A stretch of 64,000 nucleotides of DNA. Source: Psychroflexus aurantiacus (GTDB lineage Bacteria > Bacteroidota > Bacteroidia > Flavobacteriales > Flavobacteriaceae). The stretch spans positions 124,001 to 188,000 of the forward strand of contig NZ_JAAIKD010000001.1 in assembly GCF_010820555.1 (NCBI RefSeq). The letters are read 5' to 3'. The notes beneath the pieces are model-generated. The model saw only the letters and a list, made by a program, of their open reading frames with translations, did not search any database and was not told the DNA's origin. Position numbers and translations under genes: made by a program. Positions 1 to 9,306 of this stretch are shown one piece after another; positions within the stretch are counted from its first letter, which is position 1, and each line of letters starts with the position of its first letter.

Positions 1-142
1 AGACACAAGACAGCTCACTGCTCTGCCGGAACACCTGATAAAACCTTTAGAACACCTGACTAAAACGGAAGACTATAAAATTTTAACCAAAGAAGACACG
101 AGAAAGTTTGGTGCAAGACCCAAGCACTTGAAAAAAGACTAG
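1..142 (+). CDS. 3' end of an unidentified gene (partial)
   Basis: A reading frame open from the left edge ends at the TAG at 140-142 and gives about 46 residues, rich in Lys, Glu and Leu and ending in a basic tail. The fragment is too short to assign to a family. It lies 115 bases upstream of the permease on the same strand. It may be the C-terminus of a real gene starting outside the window, but an accidental open frame cannot be excluded. Confidence 0.4.
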   Translation, partial: DTRQLTALPEHLIKPLEHLTKTEDYKILTKEDTRKFGARPKHLKKD

Positions 143-257
143 CCCAGAAATCGGCGAGCTCATGAGTTTATAGCATGACTCCCTGAGCCCGCTGCATATG
201 CATTTCAGAAGTTTAAAGACACCATTCAAGACATCTTTGAAAAAATAGTCTCTAATC

Positions 258-1496
258 ATGGGGAAAAGAAAACTTAAAAAAACGCTGGGCTTTTGGGATA
301 TCCTGATGTTTGGCGTTGGCGGTATTGTGGGTGCCGGTATCTATGCTATCATTGGAGAAGCAGCAGCCCTGGGGGGCAACATGCTCTGGCTAAGTTTTGT
401 TATCGCAGCCTGTGTAGCCTTGCTTACCGGTTTAAGTTATGCTGAATTTGTGAGCAGATTCCCGGATTCTGGCGGGAGTTTTGAATATATCAAACAAAGC
501 CTGGGTTATAGATGGGCTTTGTTCATGTCGGTATTTATGATGTTCACGGGAGTGGTCGCTGCAGCCGCTATTTCCATCAGTTTTGCAGATTACCTCTCCA
601 GATTATGGGAACTTCCCTCCTGGATTATTGTTATTGGTATCGTGGGCTTAATGGCTCTATTCAACATCATCGGCGCCAAGTATAGTTCGTATTACAATGC
701 TTTTGCTACCATCATCACCATTGCAGGTTTAGCGGTGGTTATAGGCGTGTGTATGCCTGAATTTGGCAGCGCGAATCTTACTCAGCTAAACACCAACGGA
801 TGGACTGGCGTTATAGCCGGAAGCGCTTTGATTTTCTTTAGTTATATAGGGTTTGAGGACCTGGTAAAAATGGCTGAGGAAACCAAAAATCCGGAAAAAG
901 TCATGCCCAGAGGTATCCTTCTTAGCAGCTTGATTGTATTGATCATTTATGTCCTTGTAGCCATATCCGCTGTGAGTGTAATGAACTGGCAGGAGCTTGC
1001 TCAGGCCGATGGACCCTTGGCGGCAGTCATAAAAACAAAATTAGGTGGTATTGGTGCCATCGGACTTGTTGTCGTCGCTTTGTTTGCTACGAGTAAAACC
1101 ATTTTAAGCAATATTCTGGGGACCTCTCGCCTCCTGTATGACGTTTCCAGAGATAGCGACATCCAATGGCTGAAAAAATTCACGACGCTTTCCGGAATAG
1201 GAAATACGCCAAATTATGCCATTGTAGCCACTGCGCTTATAGCCATTGCTTTTGGTTTACTGGGAAATTTAAAACTCGTAGCGAGTATCAGTAATATTTT
1301 TATTTTTATCGTCTTCGGGATGGTGAATTTCTCTTTGATCTGGTTTCGCTATAAACACAGGGGAAATAAGAACAAAGCACCTTTTCATATTCCCCTGAAT
1401 ATTAACAACATACCACTCCCCACCCTTGTAGCCTTTCTGACCATCCTCATCTTGTTTGGTTATAATCTTTACAACCTGTCGCAGGGACACTTGTAA
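258..1496 (+). CDS. APC-family amino acid permease
   Basis: The 412-residue protein is almost entirely hydrophobic, with about 12 predicted membrane helices. The first helix region contains the glycine-rich GVGGIVGAGIYAI segment, the substrate-binding signature of the amino acid-polyamine-organocation (APC) superfamily. A SYAEF motif follows near residue 60. The SYIGFEDLVKMAEETKNPEK block near residue 200 is typical of the AAT/CAT and YhdG-like branch. It probably imports amino acids by proton or sodium coupling, or exchanges them, in the inner membrane; the substrate cannot be read from sequence. The start is the first ATG of the frame. It appears to be a single-gene unit: the next gene begins 186 bases later and belongs to an unrelated class. 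Confidence 0.9.
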   Translation: MGKRKLKKTLGFWDILMFGVGGIVGAGIYAIIGEAAALGGNMLWLSFVIAACVALLTGLSYAEFVSRFPDSGGSFEYIKQSLGYRWALFMSVFMMFTGVVAAAAISISFADYLSRLWELPSWIIVIGIVGLMALFNIIGAKYSSYYNAFATIITIAGLAVVIGVCMPEFGSANLTQLNTNGWTGVIAGSALIFFSYIGFEDLVKMAEETKNPEKVMPRGILLSSLIVLIIYVLVAISAVSVMNWQELAQADGPLAAVIKTKLGGIGAIGLVVVALFATSKTILSNILGTSRLLYDVSRDSDIQWLKKFTTLSGIGNTPNYAIVATALIAIAFGLLGNLKLVASISNIFIFIVFGMVNFSLIWFRYKHRGNKNKAPFHIPLNINNIPLPTLVAFLTILILFGYNLYNLSQGHL

Positions 1497-1682
1497 ATCC
1501 TGAATCACAACTTTATTGTTTATTATTTTAGAGCAATTCCCTAGATTTTATCAGGATTAAAGGCTGGTCTAATAAAGCTAACTCAGTCTTAGGTGTTAAT
1601 TATTTAATCATAACTTACTGGTTTTTAGTTTTTTATGAATTAATTTATTATTTTTAATCTAGGCATTTTAATACCGTGTGTT

Positions 1683-4600
1683 ATGAAAAAACATTTATTT
1701 GAAATTCTGCCTGCTCTGATGATGCTTTTTGTATTCCTTTCAAATGCTCATGCACAGACCACAATTTACACTTTAGATTTTGAAACTCCTGGCGGTTACA
1801 CCACCAGCATCCCGGAAGCTGTTGATGAAGCCACCGACTATTTTGGCAGAATTGAATATGGGGTTGATACCCCGGGACCTGCGTTCACAAATTTACAAGG
1901 TCAGTTTTATTTCGGCGCACAGGATATAGACGGCATTTCTTCAGCGCCTGCTTTGCCTGTTTTTCTGAATATATCTGCTATAGATATAACGGGGTATACC
2001 CAGTTAAAATTAAGGCTTTATCTCGCTGAAGATGACGATGGCACAAATCAGGACTGGGATGCCGCGGATTATGTGCATTTCAAAATCGATATCGATCAAA
2101 CAGGTTCCTATACCAATGTATTAAATATAGAATCTTCAGGGAGTACAAATACCGAACCTGCCATTGATACCAATTATGATGGTACAGGAAACGGAGCTGC
2201 AATTACAGAAAACTTCACTCAGTTTAGCGCCAATATAACAGGAAGTGGGTCCACCTTAGATATTCAAATTGAATTTAATCTGAATTCCGGTGATGAAGAT
2301 ATCGCTATAGATCATATAGAGATCATAGGTTTGCCTCTAAATCCCAATGACAACACCACTGAAATGTATGCGCCGGCAACACAGATTTCAGAGTCTACTC
2401 AAATCGCTGCCGATGTAACTTCTTCTATTACCAGTTTTGCAGTCTTAAAATTTATAGTAGAAGACCAGGCTTCAGGGGATGCTTTGCCAACCCATATAAG
2501 TCGTATGCGTTTTGTACCCGGCCCGGAGAATACCGCCGACTGGTCAGATCATATTCAAGGCCTTACCCTCCATGATGAAAATTCAACGGCATATTCGCCA
2601 ATGGTTTCCCTTTCAGATACTGAAATTATACTGGAGTTTGCATCGGCTGTAAGCATAGCTGATGGCGCCAGCCTGGAATTTGAAATAGGAGCTTATCTAA
2701 ATGAAAATAAAATTATCGACCATGGTAGTATACAGTTCCAGATTGATGCTGCCTCCAGTGGGTTTTGGGCTGAAGTTTCCGGTTCTGGCTTTACAGACCC
2801 CTTGGCCAACGGAGATATCGTTGGAAATACACATACGATTGACGTCCTCGCCACCCAGCTGTCGTTTATCCAACAGCCTACCAGAGTTATAATTAATGAG
2901 GTAATAAGCCCTTTCCCAAGCCTGGGGGCCTATGACGCGCATTCAAATCTCGACCTGGATTTTACAGAGGCCGTAAGCCTTTTACTTCCGACAGGAATTT
3001 CTTTTGATGCTTCAGCGACCTCTTCTGTAACTGCTGAAAGTGGTATCGCCACATTTTCAAATCTTAGTTTCAATTCTACTGCAACCGGGGTAAATCTTAC
3101 AACGTCCAACGGCTCATTAAGCAATACCACAAGTACAAATTTCGACGTTATCCTGAAACCAATCATCATCGCTCAGGAAAATTTCGACGGCCATACGCCT
3201 ACCTGGCCAAATGATATTGCAGAACAAACCTTTGTAGACCCAACCTCGCCTGATGAAGGTCTGTTTATACAGCCTTCCACATACATAGGCTCTGGAAATA
3301 CAGCTTTTGGCAGAGATACTGAAGGAGAATCTGGCGAACCTACACTGGGGGATACCTATACCTTCAGGTTTGATGATATCGCTATTTCCAACTTCTCGAA
3401 TCTCAGACTTACTTTTGATTATTATGTCTTTGCGAATGTGGATTCAGGCTCATATCAACTCGTGATAGATGGAACACCACAGGCTGCAGTGGAGTATTAC
3501 AATGACCCCGACACCACACCCGTTCAGGGAACTATTTCTGTAGACATAGCTCCTGCATCAACACTTGGCTTGATACTCACAGGATCTTTGAATGGAGGTT
3601 CAGATATTTTAGAATTGGATAATTTTATAATTCAGGGGAATTATGACGGAGACCTCACCTATGCTTCCGGCACCTGGTCACCCAGCGCCCCTGGCCCTTC
3701 TTCGGGAACAGAAGATGCGCTTATTCAGGACGGAACTTACAACACCGATTCTGATGTCAGCCTTAACTCGATTACAATACTTGGTGATGCGAGTGTTCAC
3801 ATTAGCCCCGGCGATGTACTGAGCATAAATACAGCTATACATAACAACGGCAACTTAACTTTCAGGAGTAGTGCCGCAGGCACAGCCCAGCTGGCAGAGG
3901 CTACAGACCTAAGCATTACTGGTGATATCACCGTTGAGCGTTATATTCCTGCCGGACGTGCCTTTAGATTAGTGTCCGCTGCAGTAGGCGGGCATAGCAT
4001 TGCCAGTACCTGGCAGCAACATACACATATCACGGGGGTTGGCGGGGCTGCTAACGGTTTTGATGCTACGGAATTAAATAATCCCTCCTTATTTAGGTTC
4101 GATAATTTGATAACTCCCCAAACCAATGGGGCCGGATGGCAGGCCGTCACATCCACTTCCGAAATCATCTCTGCCGGAACCCCTTACCGCTTATATGTGC
4201 GTGGAGACCGAAGTATTGATTTAACCGATAATAACGCATCCTCAGCCACGACCTTAAGGACAAGCGGCACCATGCAGTTGGGAAGTTACTCGCCGGGCCT
4301 GGCTACAGTAGCTGCCGGGTTTAGTTTTATAGGCAATCCTTACCAGGCGGTGGTTGATTTTAAAGCGGTCACCACCTCAAACTTAACGGGATATTTATAT
4401 GTATGGGATGCCAGCATAGCTGGTGCAAATGGCAATGGAGGCTACACGGTTGTAGACGTTTCAGATGGAAGTGAGGCGGCTGAAAGTCCGTATTCTTCAA
4501 ATGCCAGTCAGTATATTATGCCGGGTCAGGCCTTTTTTGTTCAAAACACCGCCGCAGGCAATGGCTCAGTGACTTTTGAAGAGAGCGATAAAGCTACAGG

Positions 4601-5312
4601 GAAGGCTCAGGTGGATATATTTAAAACCAGTCCGGATTTTTTCATCAATTCGCGTCTTTACAAAACAGCCGACTTACAAAAAAATGACAGGGAAAGCGAT
4701 GCCATTGGATTACGCTTTAATGCGCAGTACACCACCATAGCCGATGATGAAGACGCCAGCAAATTGGTAAATCCAAATGAGAACTTCGCGATTGTCAACA
4801 ATGGATTCAGGTCTATAGATAAACAAGGCCTGCCCTTCTCCGGTCATGAAATCAATTTAGTTGTTGCAAATTATAAAGCAGAGGACTACAGTCTGACCTT
4901 TGCCATGGAAAACAAGCCTGAAGATTTAAAGGTCTTTTTGAACGACGACTACCTCAATACGAAAACAGAACTCACTCAAAACACAACCTATGCGTTTACA
5001 GTAGATGAAACCAATGCTCAAAGTATAGCCGTAAATCGATTTAACTTAAGCTTTGAAGCAGTGACCTTGGCTAGTGAAAGCTTTACTGCTACAGAGGTAA
5101 GAGTATATCCCAATCCGGTTCTGAATCAATTCCATATTGAGCTGCCAGCTTCAGCTGAAGTAGAATCGGTTAAAGTCTTTAGTACCTTAGGACAGGAAGT
5201 GAAATCCGTACAATCCAGGTCGATAGATATTTCAGACTTGAGACCTGGAATTTACCTGACTGAAATAGCCACAACCCAGGGCCGGCTTATCAAGAAAATA
5301 ATCAAGCAGTAA
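1683..5312 (+). CDS. Large secreted T9SS-sorted protein
   Basis: The 1209-residue protein opens with a signal peptide (MKKHLFEILPALMMLF, cleavage near AHAQ at about residue 25). It closes with a type IX secretion C-terminal domain of about 75 residues, recognisable from VRVYPNPV, the GQEV turn, LRPGIYL and a final basic KKIIKQ. Between them are beta-rich, Thr/Ser/Asp/Gly-rich stretches that look like adhesin or carbohydrate-binding folds, including two repeated segments with an 'ENFDG' or 'DFETPGG' opening (near residues 30 and 500). No catalytic motif is visible. It should be exported to the periplasm by Sec and moved to the surface by T9SS. The function is unknown; adhesin or glycan binding are possibilities. 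A 63-residue membrane protein follows after 24 bases and is probably co-transcribed. Confidence 0.85.
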   Translation: MKKHLFEILPALMMLFVFLSNAHAQTTIYTLDFETPGGYTTSIPEAVDEATDYFGRIEYGVDTPGPAFTNLQGQFYFGAQDIDGISSAPALPVFLNISAIDITGYTQLKLRLYLAEDDDGTNQDWDAADYVHFKIDIDQTGSYTNVLNIESSGSTNTEPAIDTNYDGTGNGAAITENFTQFSANITGSGSTLDIQIEFNLNSGDEDIAIDHIEIIGLPLNPNDNTTEMYAPATQISESTQIAADVTSSITSFAVLKFIVEDQASGDALPTHISRMRFVPGPENTADWSDHIQGLTLHDENSTAYSPMVSLSDTEIILEFASAVSIADGASLEFEIGAYLNENKIIDHGSIQFQIDAASSGFWAEVSGSGFTDPLANGDIVGNTHTIDVLATQLSFIQQPTRVIINEVISPFPSLGAYDAHSNLDLDFTEAVSLLLPTGISFDASATSSVTAESGIATFSNLSFNSTATGVNLTTSNGSLSNTTSTNFDVILKPIIIAQENFDGHTPTWPNDIAEQTFVDPTSPDEGLFIQPSTYIGSGNTAFGRDTEGESGEPTLGDTYTFRFDDIAISNFSNLRLTFDYYVFANVDSGSYQLVIDGTPQAAVEYYNDPDTTPVQGTISVDIAPASTLGLILTGSLNGGSDILELDNFIIQGNYDGDLTYASGTWSPSAPGPSSGTEDALIQDGTYNTDSDVSLNSITILGDASVHISPGDVLSINTAIHNNGNLTFRSSAAGTAQLAEATDLSITGDITVERYIPAGRAFRLVSAAVGGHSIASTWQQHTHITGVGGAANGFDATELNNPSLFRFDNLITPQTNGAGWQAVTSTSEIISAGTPYRLYVRGDRSIDLTDNNASSATTLRTSGTMQLGSYSPGLATVAAGFSFIGNPYQAVVDFKAVTTSNLTGYLYVWDASIAGANGNGGYTVVDVSDGSEAAESPYSSNASQYIMPGQAFFVQNTAAGNGSVTFEESDKATGKAQVDIFKTSPDFFINSRLYKTADLQKNDRESDAIGLRFNAQYTTIADDEDASKLVNPNENFAIVNNGFRSIDKQGLPFSGHEINLVVANYKAEDYSLTFAMENKPEDLKVFLNDDYLNTKTELTQNTTYAFTVDETNAQSIAVNRFNLSFEAVTLASESFTATEVRVYPNPVLNQFHIELPASAEVESVKVFSTLGQEVKSVQSRSIDISDLRPGIYLTEIATTQGRLIKKIIKQ

Positions 5313-5336
5313 AAAATCGTTTCTAAAGAAATACTG

Positions 5337-5528
5337 ATGAAAAATTCTATAAAACATGCGTTTATCCTCGTTTTAATGCTTGTGGTTATAAGTACTGAGG
5401 CTCAAACCTTTGAAGAGATCATCGGCTTTGAAGACAGCGTTAGTGATACCAATGCTGCCCCTATCTATTACTTAATTCCCATAGCGATAGCTATTGGGGT
5501 GGTCTTAGGGATTAAAAAACTGAAGTAA
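5337..5528 (+). CDS. Small exported single-helix membrane protein
   Basis: This 63-residue protein has an N-terminal signal-like helix ending in STEAQ (about residue 22), a short acidic stretch, then API followed by one hydrophobic helix (YYLIPIAIAIGVVLGIKK) and a basic end. Short proteins with an acidic linker, Ala-Pro-Ile, a helix and a Lys-rich tail seem to recur in Bacteroidota, but I cannot name a family. It lies 24 bases after the T9SS protein on the same strand, so the two are likely one transcript. The helix plus basic end resembles a membrane anchor or sorting tail. No enzymatic feature is visible. Confidence 0.65.
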   Translation: MKNSIKHAFILVLMLVVISTEAQTFEEIIGFEDSVSDTNAAPIYYLIPIAIAIGVVLGIKKLK

Positions 5529-5689
5529 ACAGCATCTCTTTTATGATTTAACTGAAAGCCGGAGTAATCTCTTGTCGCTTATTCAGCAATTCGACTAATT
5601 TTTCAAATTCAGTAATCAGATTCAACTTTCTTTAGTAATTTGTGTCTTAGATGTAAGTTGAACCTACTCTTATCTAAAAACAAAACTCT

Positions 5690-8197
5690 ATGAAGTCAAT
5701 ACTCTTTGTCATCACTTTTTGTGCATGTCTCTTTTCCCAAGCTCAAAACGTGAGTTTAGACTATTATCTGCCAACTGATGTGTCTTACAACCAGGACATC
5801 CCTAAACCCAGTGAAGTTTTAGGTTATGTTCCCGGAGAATGGCATGTAAGCCACGACAAGCTGGTTCAATATATGACGGCTCTCGCCGAGTCGTCAGATA
5901 GAATTAGTATCGAAAACAGAGGCTTTACCTATGAAAAAAGACCTTTGCTTTTGCTTACGGTAACCTCTCCTGAAAATCACGATAATCTTTTAGAAATCAA
6001 AAAGAAACACCTCCAGATCGTTTCAGGAGAAGTTTCCGAATCTGACCTGGCATCCATGCCGATAGTGGTTAATCAGGGATTTTCCATTCATGGCAACGAA
6101 CCCAGCGGATCGAATGCAGCCTTGGTTCTAGCCTATTATTTAGCTGCTGCTGAAGGCCCTGCAATTGACAATCTCCTGGAAAATGCTGTGATTCTGCTCG
6201 ATCCGAGTTTCAATCCAGATGGCCTGCAGCGTTTTGCTTACTGGACCAATACCAACAGAAGTACACACCTGAATCCCGACCCACAGGATCGCGAATTTTC
6301 TGAAGTCTGGCCTGGGGGAAGAACCAACCACTACTGGTTTGACATGAACAGAGACTGGCTTCCGGTGCAGCTTTTGGAAAGTCAGGCCAGGATTAAAACC
6401 TTTTATGACTGGAGACCGAATGTCCTCACCGATCATCACGAAATGGGATCCAATTCCACCTTCTTTTTTCAGCCTGGAGTTGCCTCACGAACTAATCCTC
6501 TGACACCTCAGCTCAATCAGGATTTAACCGAACAAATCGGTAATTATCACGCCGCAGCTTTAGACAGCATTGGCTCACTGTATTACTCTCAGGAAAATTT
6601 TGATGACTTTTATTACGGAAAAGGCTCTACGTTCCCGGACATCAACGGATCTATCGGAATCCTTTTTGAGCAGGCGAGCTCCAGAGGCTCTAGTCAGCTT
6701 ACAAACAATGGTCTTTTGACTTTCCCGTTTACGGTGAGAAATCAGTTTACCACAGCTTTATCCACCTTAAAAGCTTCCCTGGAATTGAAAGAGAAGATTT
6801 TAACATTACAACATCAGTTTTACAGAAACGCCAAGAAAAATGCTGATAAGGGCGCTTATGTTTTTGGCAGAAAAGGAGATCCTGTTCTGGCTCAAAAATT
6901 GGCTGAAGTTCTAAGTCGTCATCAGGTTGAACTCTATAAACTCGAAAGTGATGCCAGTATCGACGGAAAAGACTTCAGCGTCAATTCTTCGTATATCATA
7001 CCAAAAAATCAATTGCAGCAGAGGCTTGTTGAAGCGATGTTTGAAGAACGTACCACCTTCGAAGACAGTATTTTTTATGACGTCTCAGCCTGGAGTTTCA
7101 GACATGCCTTTGATGTAGATTTTACAGAAGTAAAATCTATCGCCATGGGAGAAAAAATAAATACGCCCGAGCTCGAAACCCCTCAGGATCTCTCCAGATC
7201 AGAATACGCTTACGCCATGAGATGGAGCGACTTCAATTCGCCTGAGGTTTTATATAAACTTATGGATGCCGATATAAGAACAAAAGTGGCTCAAAAGCCT
7301 TTTCGTTCCGAAACTGAAACATTTGATTATGGCACTATTTTAATTCCTGTCCAAAATCAGAAGAAAAATGCTGATGAAATCTATGACTTGCTGAATTCAC
7401 TTCAGAAAGAAAACCACGTGTATATTTCAGCTTTAAAAACAGGCCTCACTAAAGGCATCAATCTGGGTAGTCCCAATATGGCTGACTTGGAAATGCCTAA
7501 TATTGCTATGCTTGTTGGCGAAGGCGTAAGATCTTACGACGCGGGAGAAATGTGGCATATGCTGGATTACAGGTTTGAAATTCCTGTGACGAAACTGGAC
7601 ACCAGGGGTTTCAACAGAACCAGCCTGGATAAGTACACGCACCTGATTATCCCAAGTTCCAGCTCAAATGCTTTGAGCAGCTCAGGTAAAACGAAACTGA
7701 AAGACTGGGTGAGAGATGGAGGAACTATCATAGCTTATAAAGGGACGGCCAACTGGCTGAAATCAGAACAGATGATAGATTTTAAAACCAAAAAGGATTC
7801 TGTAGTTGCAAAAAACATAAGCCATATTGAGCGAAGTAAATTTTATGGAGCAAAACGTATTGGCGGTGCTATTTTCAATACAAAAATAGACAGAAGTCAT
7901 CCTATAGCTTACGGCTATAACGACGATGAACTGGCGCTTTTCAGAAATTCTAACATGATGCTGGAAGCGGACGAACTGAGTTTCAACAATCCTATTCAAT
8001 ACACCAGTTCGCCATTGCTGAGTGGCTACATCAACAAAGAAAACCTGGAGCTTTTAAAAGGGACTGTTCCGTTTAAGCACAGCAGTTACGGAAGAGGGGA
8101 TGTTATCATTTTCACAGATAATACCAACTTTAGAGCATTCTGGCTGGGAACCTTCAAATTGTTCCTCAACTCTATTTTCTTTAGTGACCAAATGTAA
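5690..8197 (+). CDS. Secreted M14-family zinc carboxypeptidase
   Basis: The 835-residue precursor has a signal peptide (cleavage near FSQAQ, residue 19). The zinc carboxypeptidase domain spans roughly residues 50-370. The first two zinc ligands are in the HGNE motif (H134, E137), the third is the His of TDHHE (about H249), a substrate-binding NRD follows FDM (R221), and the catalytic Glu is probably E327 in LFEQ. This set is complete, so the enzyme should be active. It would trim C-terminal residues from peptides outside the inner membrane. The C-terminal half (about 380-835) is typical of the large Bacteroidota M14 proteins and contains a GATase-like segment with GEGVRSYD and a stretch ending in GRGDVIIF. 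A strong hairpin terminator follows. Confidence 0.9.
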   Translation: MKSILFVITFCACLFSQAQNVSLDYYLPTDVSYNQDIPKPSEVLGYVPGEWHVSHDKLVQYMTALAESSDRISIENRGFTYEKRPLLLLTVTSPENHDNLLEIKKKHLQIVSGEVSESDLASMPIVVNQGFSIHGNEPSGSNAALVLAYYLAAAEGPAIDNLLENAVILLDPSFNPDGLQRFAYWTNTNRSTHLNPDPQDREFSEVWPGGRTNHYWFDMNRDWLPVQLLESQARIKTFYDWRPNVLTDHHEMGSNSTFFFQPGVASRTNPLTPQLNQDLTEQIGNYHAAALDSIGSLYYSQENFDDFYYGKGSTFPDINGSIGILFEQASSRGSSQLTNNGLLTFPFTVRNQFTTALSTLKASLELKEKILTLQHQFYRNAKKNADKGAYVFGRKGDPVLAQKLAEVLSRHQVELYKLESDASIDGKDFSVNSSYIIPKNQLQQRLVEAMFEERTTFEDSIFYDVSAWSFRHAFDVDFTEVKSIAMGEKINTPELETPQDLSRSEYAYAMRWSDFNSPEVLYKLMDADIRTKVAQKPFRSETETFDYGTILIPVQNQKKNADEIYDLLNSLQKENHVYISALKTGLTKGINLGSPNMADLEMPNIAMLVGEGVRSYDAGEMWHMLDYRFEIPVTKLDTRGFNRTSLDKYTHLIIPSSSSNALSSSGKTKLKDWVRDGGTIIAYKGTANWLKSEQMIDFKTKKDSVVAKNISHIERSKFYGAKRIGGAIFNTKIDRSHPIAYGYNDDELALFRNSNMMLEADELSFNNPIQYTSSPLLSGYINKENLELLKGTVPFKHSSYGRGDVIIFTDNTNFRAFWLGTFKLFLNSIFFSDQM

Positions 8198-8213
8198 TTT
8201 TTTTAAAATTTTG

Positions 8214-8256
8214 AAAAAAGAGCCTGTTTCATGAGCTGATACAGGCTCTTTTTTAT
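8214..8256 (+). terminator. Rho-independent terminator after the M14 gene
   Basis: The stem AGAGCCTGT pairs with ACAGGCTCT across a loop of about 13 bases and is followed by a T run. The left side begins with an A run, so it could also work on the opposite strand. It sits between two genes of the same direction and should end the carboxypeptidase transcript. Confidence 0.8.
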
Positions 8257-8292
8257 TACATCAATTTATCGTAGTTTAATTCAAAATTAAAC

Positions 8293-9204
8293 ATGAGGGC
8301 TTTAGTGATTTCAGGAGGAGGAAGCAAAGGAGCGTTTGCAGGAGGCATCGCAGAATACCTCATTGCTGAATGTGAAAATAAGTACGATTTATTCTTAGGA
8401 ACATCCACGGGCAGCTTACTCGTTCCCTTGTTATCCATCGGTGAAATTTCAAGGCTTAAGGAAGTCTATACCTCTGTTTCCCAAAAGTCCATTTTTAGCC
8501 GAAATCCCTTTATCATCAAAAAGAAGAATGACGAATTTGAGATCAAGATGAATCATTTCAATATTCTCCTGGGGTTTCTAAAAGGCTCGAGAACCTTTGG
8601 AGAAAGCGAAGCCTTAAGACAATTAATTTTAAACACGCTTACCCCTGAGTTTTTTGAACAAATGAAATGGCAAGCTGAAGACGTGGTGGTAACCGTGTCC
8701 AACATAAGCCTGGGGCATGTGGAATACAAGTCCTTAAAAGACTTCGGCAGAGAAGAATTCTGTGACTGGATTTGGGCTTCTGCCAACATAATCCCCTTCA
8801 TGAGTCTGATGCGGAAAGATGGATTCGATTATGGTGATGGGGGTTTGGGGAATATTGTTCCCATTTCGGAAGCCATCAACCGGGGCGCTTCAGAAGTAGA
8901 TGTCATCGTTCTCAAAACCGAAAAACAATACCAGAAAAAACCGGTCAGAAATGCCCTGGAACTCACCACCAGAGTCTTCGACTTTCTGCTGGATCAAATC
9001 ATCAGAAATGATCTTACCCTGGGAAAATTGAGAAGTAAACACGAACACGTAAACCTCAATTTTTACCACCCGCCAGAAATGCTTACCAAAAACTCATTGA
9101 TTTTCAATGCTGAACAAATGAAAAACTGGTGGAACATGGGCTATGCGTATGCGCATAAAACCAATCCCTATTGCAAACGCATTGAAACGAGGTTGTATCA
9201 GTAA
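8293..9204 (+). CDS. Patatin-like phospholipase
   Basis: The 303-residue protein begins with the oxyanion-hole loop SGGGSKGAFAGG (residues 7-18), followed by the nucleophile elbow GTSTG with the catalytic Ser near residue 40. The Asp of the catalytic dyad lies in DGG near residue 176, in a YGDGGLGN context. All patatin signatures are therefore present. There is no signal peptide, so it probably acts in the cytoplasm on membrane lipids or lysophospholipids. It resembles the short bacterial RssA-like group, but with a diverged C-terminal half. The native substrate cannot be inferred. It appears monocistronic, lying between a terminator and a convergent oxidoreductase gene. Confidence 0.88.
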   Translation: MRALVISGGGSKGAFAGGIAEYLIAECENKYDLFLGTSTGSLLVPLLSIGEISRLKEVYTSVSQKSIFSRNPFIIKKKNDEFEIKMNHFNILLGFLKGSRTFGESEALRQLILNTLTPEFFEQMKWQAEDVVVTVSNISLGHVEYKSLKDFGREEFCDWIWASANIIPFMSLMRKDGFDYGDGGLGNIVPISEAINRGASEVDVIVLKTEKQYQKKPVRNALELTTRVFDFLLDQIIRNDLTLGKLRSKHEHVNLNFYHPPEMLTKNSLIFNAEQMKNWWNMGYAYAHKTNPYCKRIETRLYQ

Positions 9205-9306
9205 ATCTTATTTTGTCAGGTCGAGTGAATCGAGATCTAGACTTACAAGTGGTATTAGGCTTAGATTTCACTCAAAGACTCAAAGACTCACAAACTCATC
9301 AGCTAC

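Noticed and set aside
1496-1558. Distant arms AATCCTGA and TCAGGATT as a terminator of the APC permease
   Set aside because: The loop would be about 47 bases and no T run follows the second arm, so I do not call it a terminator.
9205-9306. Possible repeat element near the CAAAGACTCAAAGACTC run
   Set aside because: Only two imperfect short copies and a TCGAGTGAATCGAG palindrome-like piece. Too little to call a mobile or CRISPR element.
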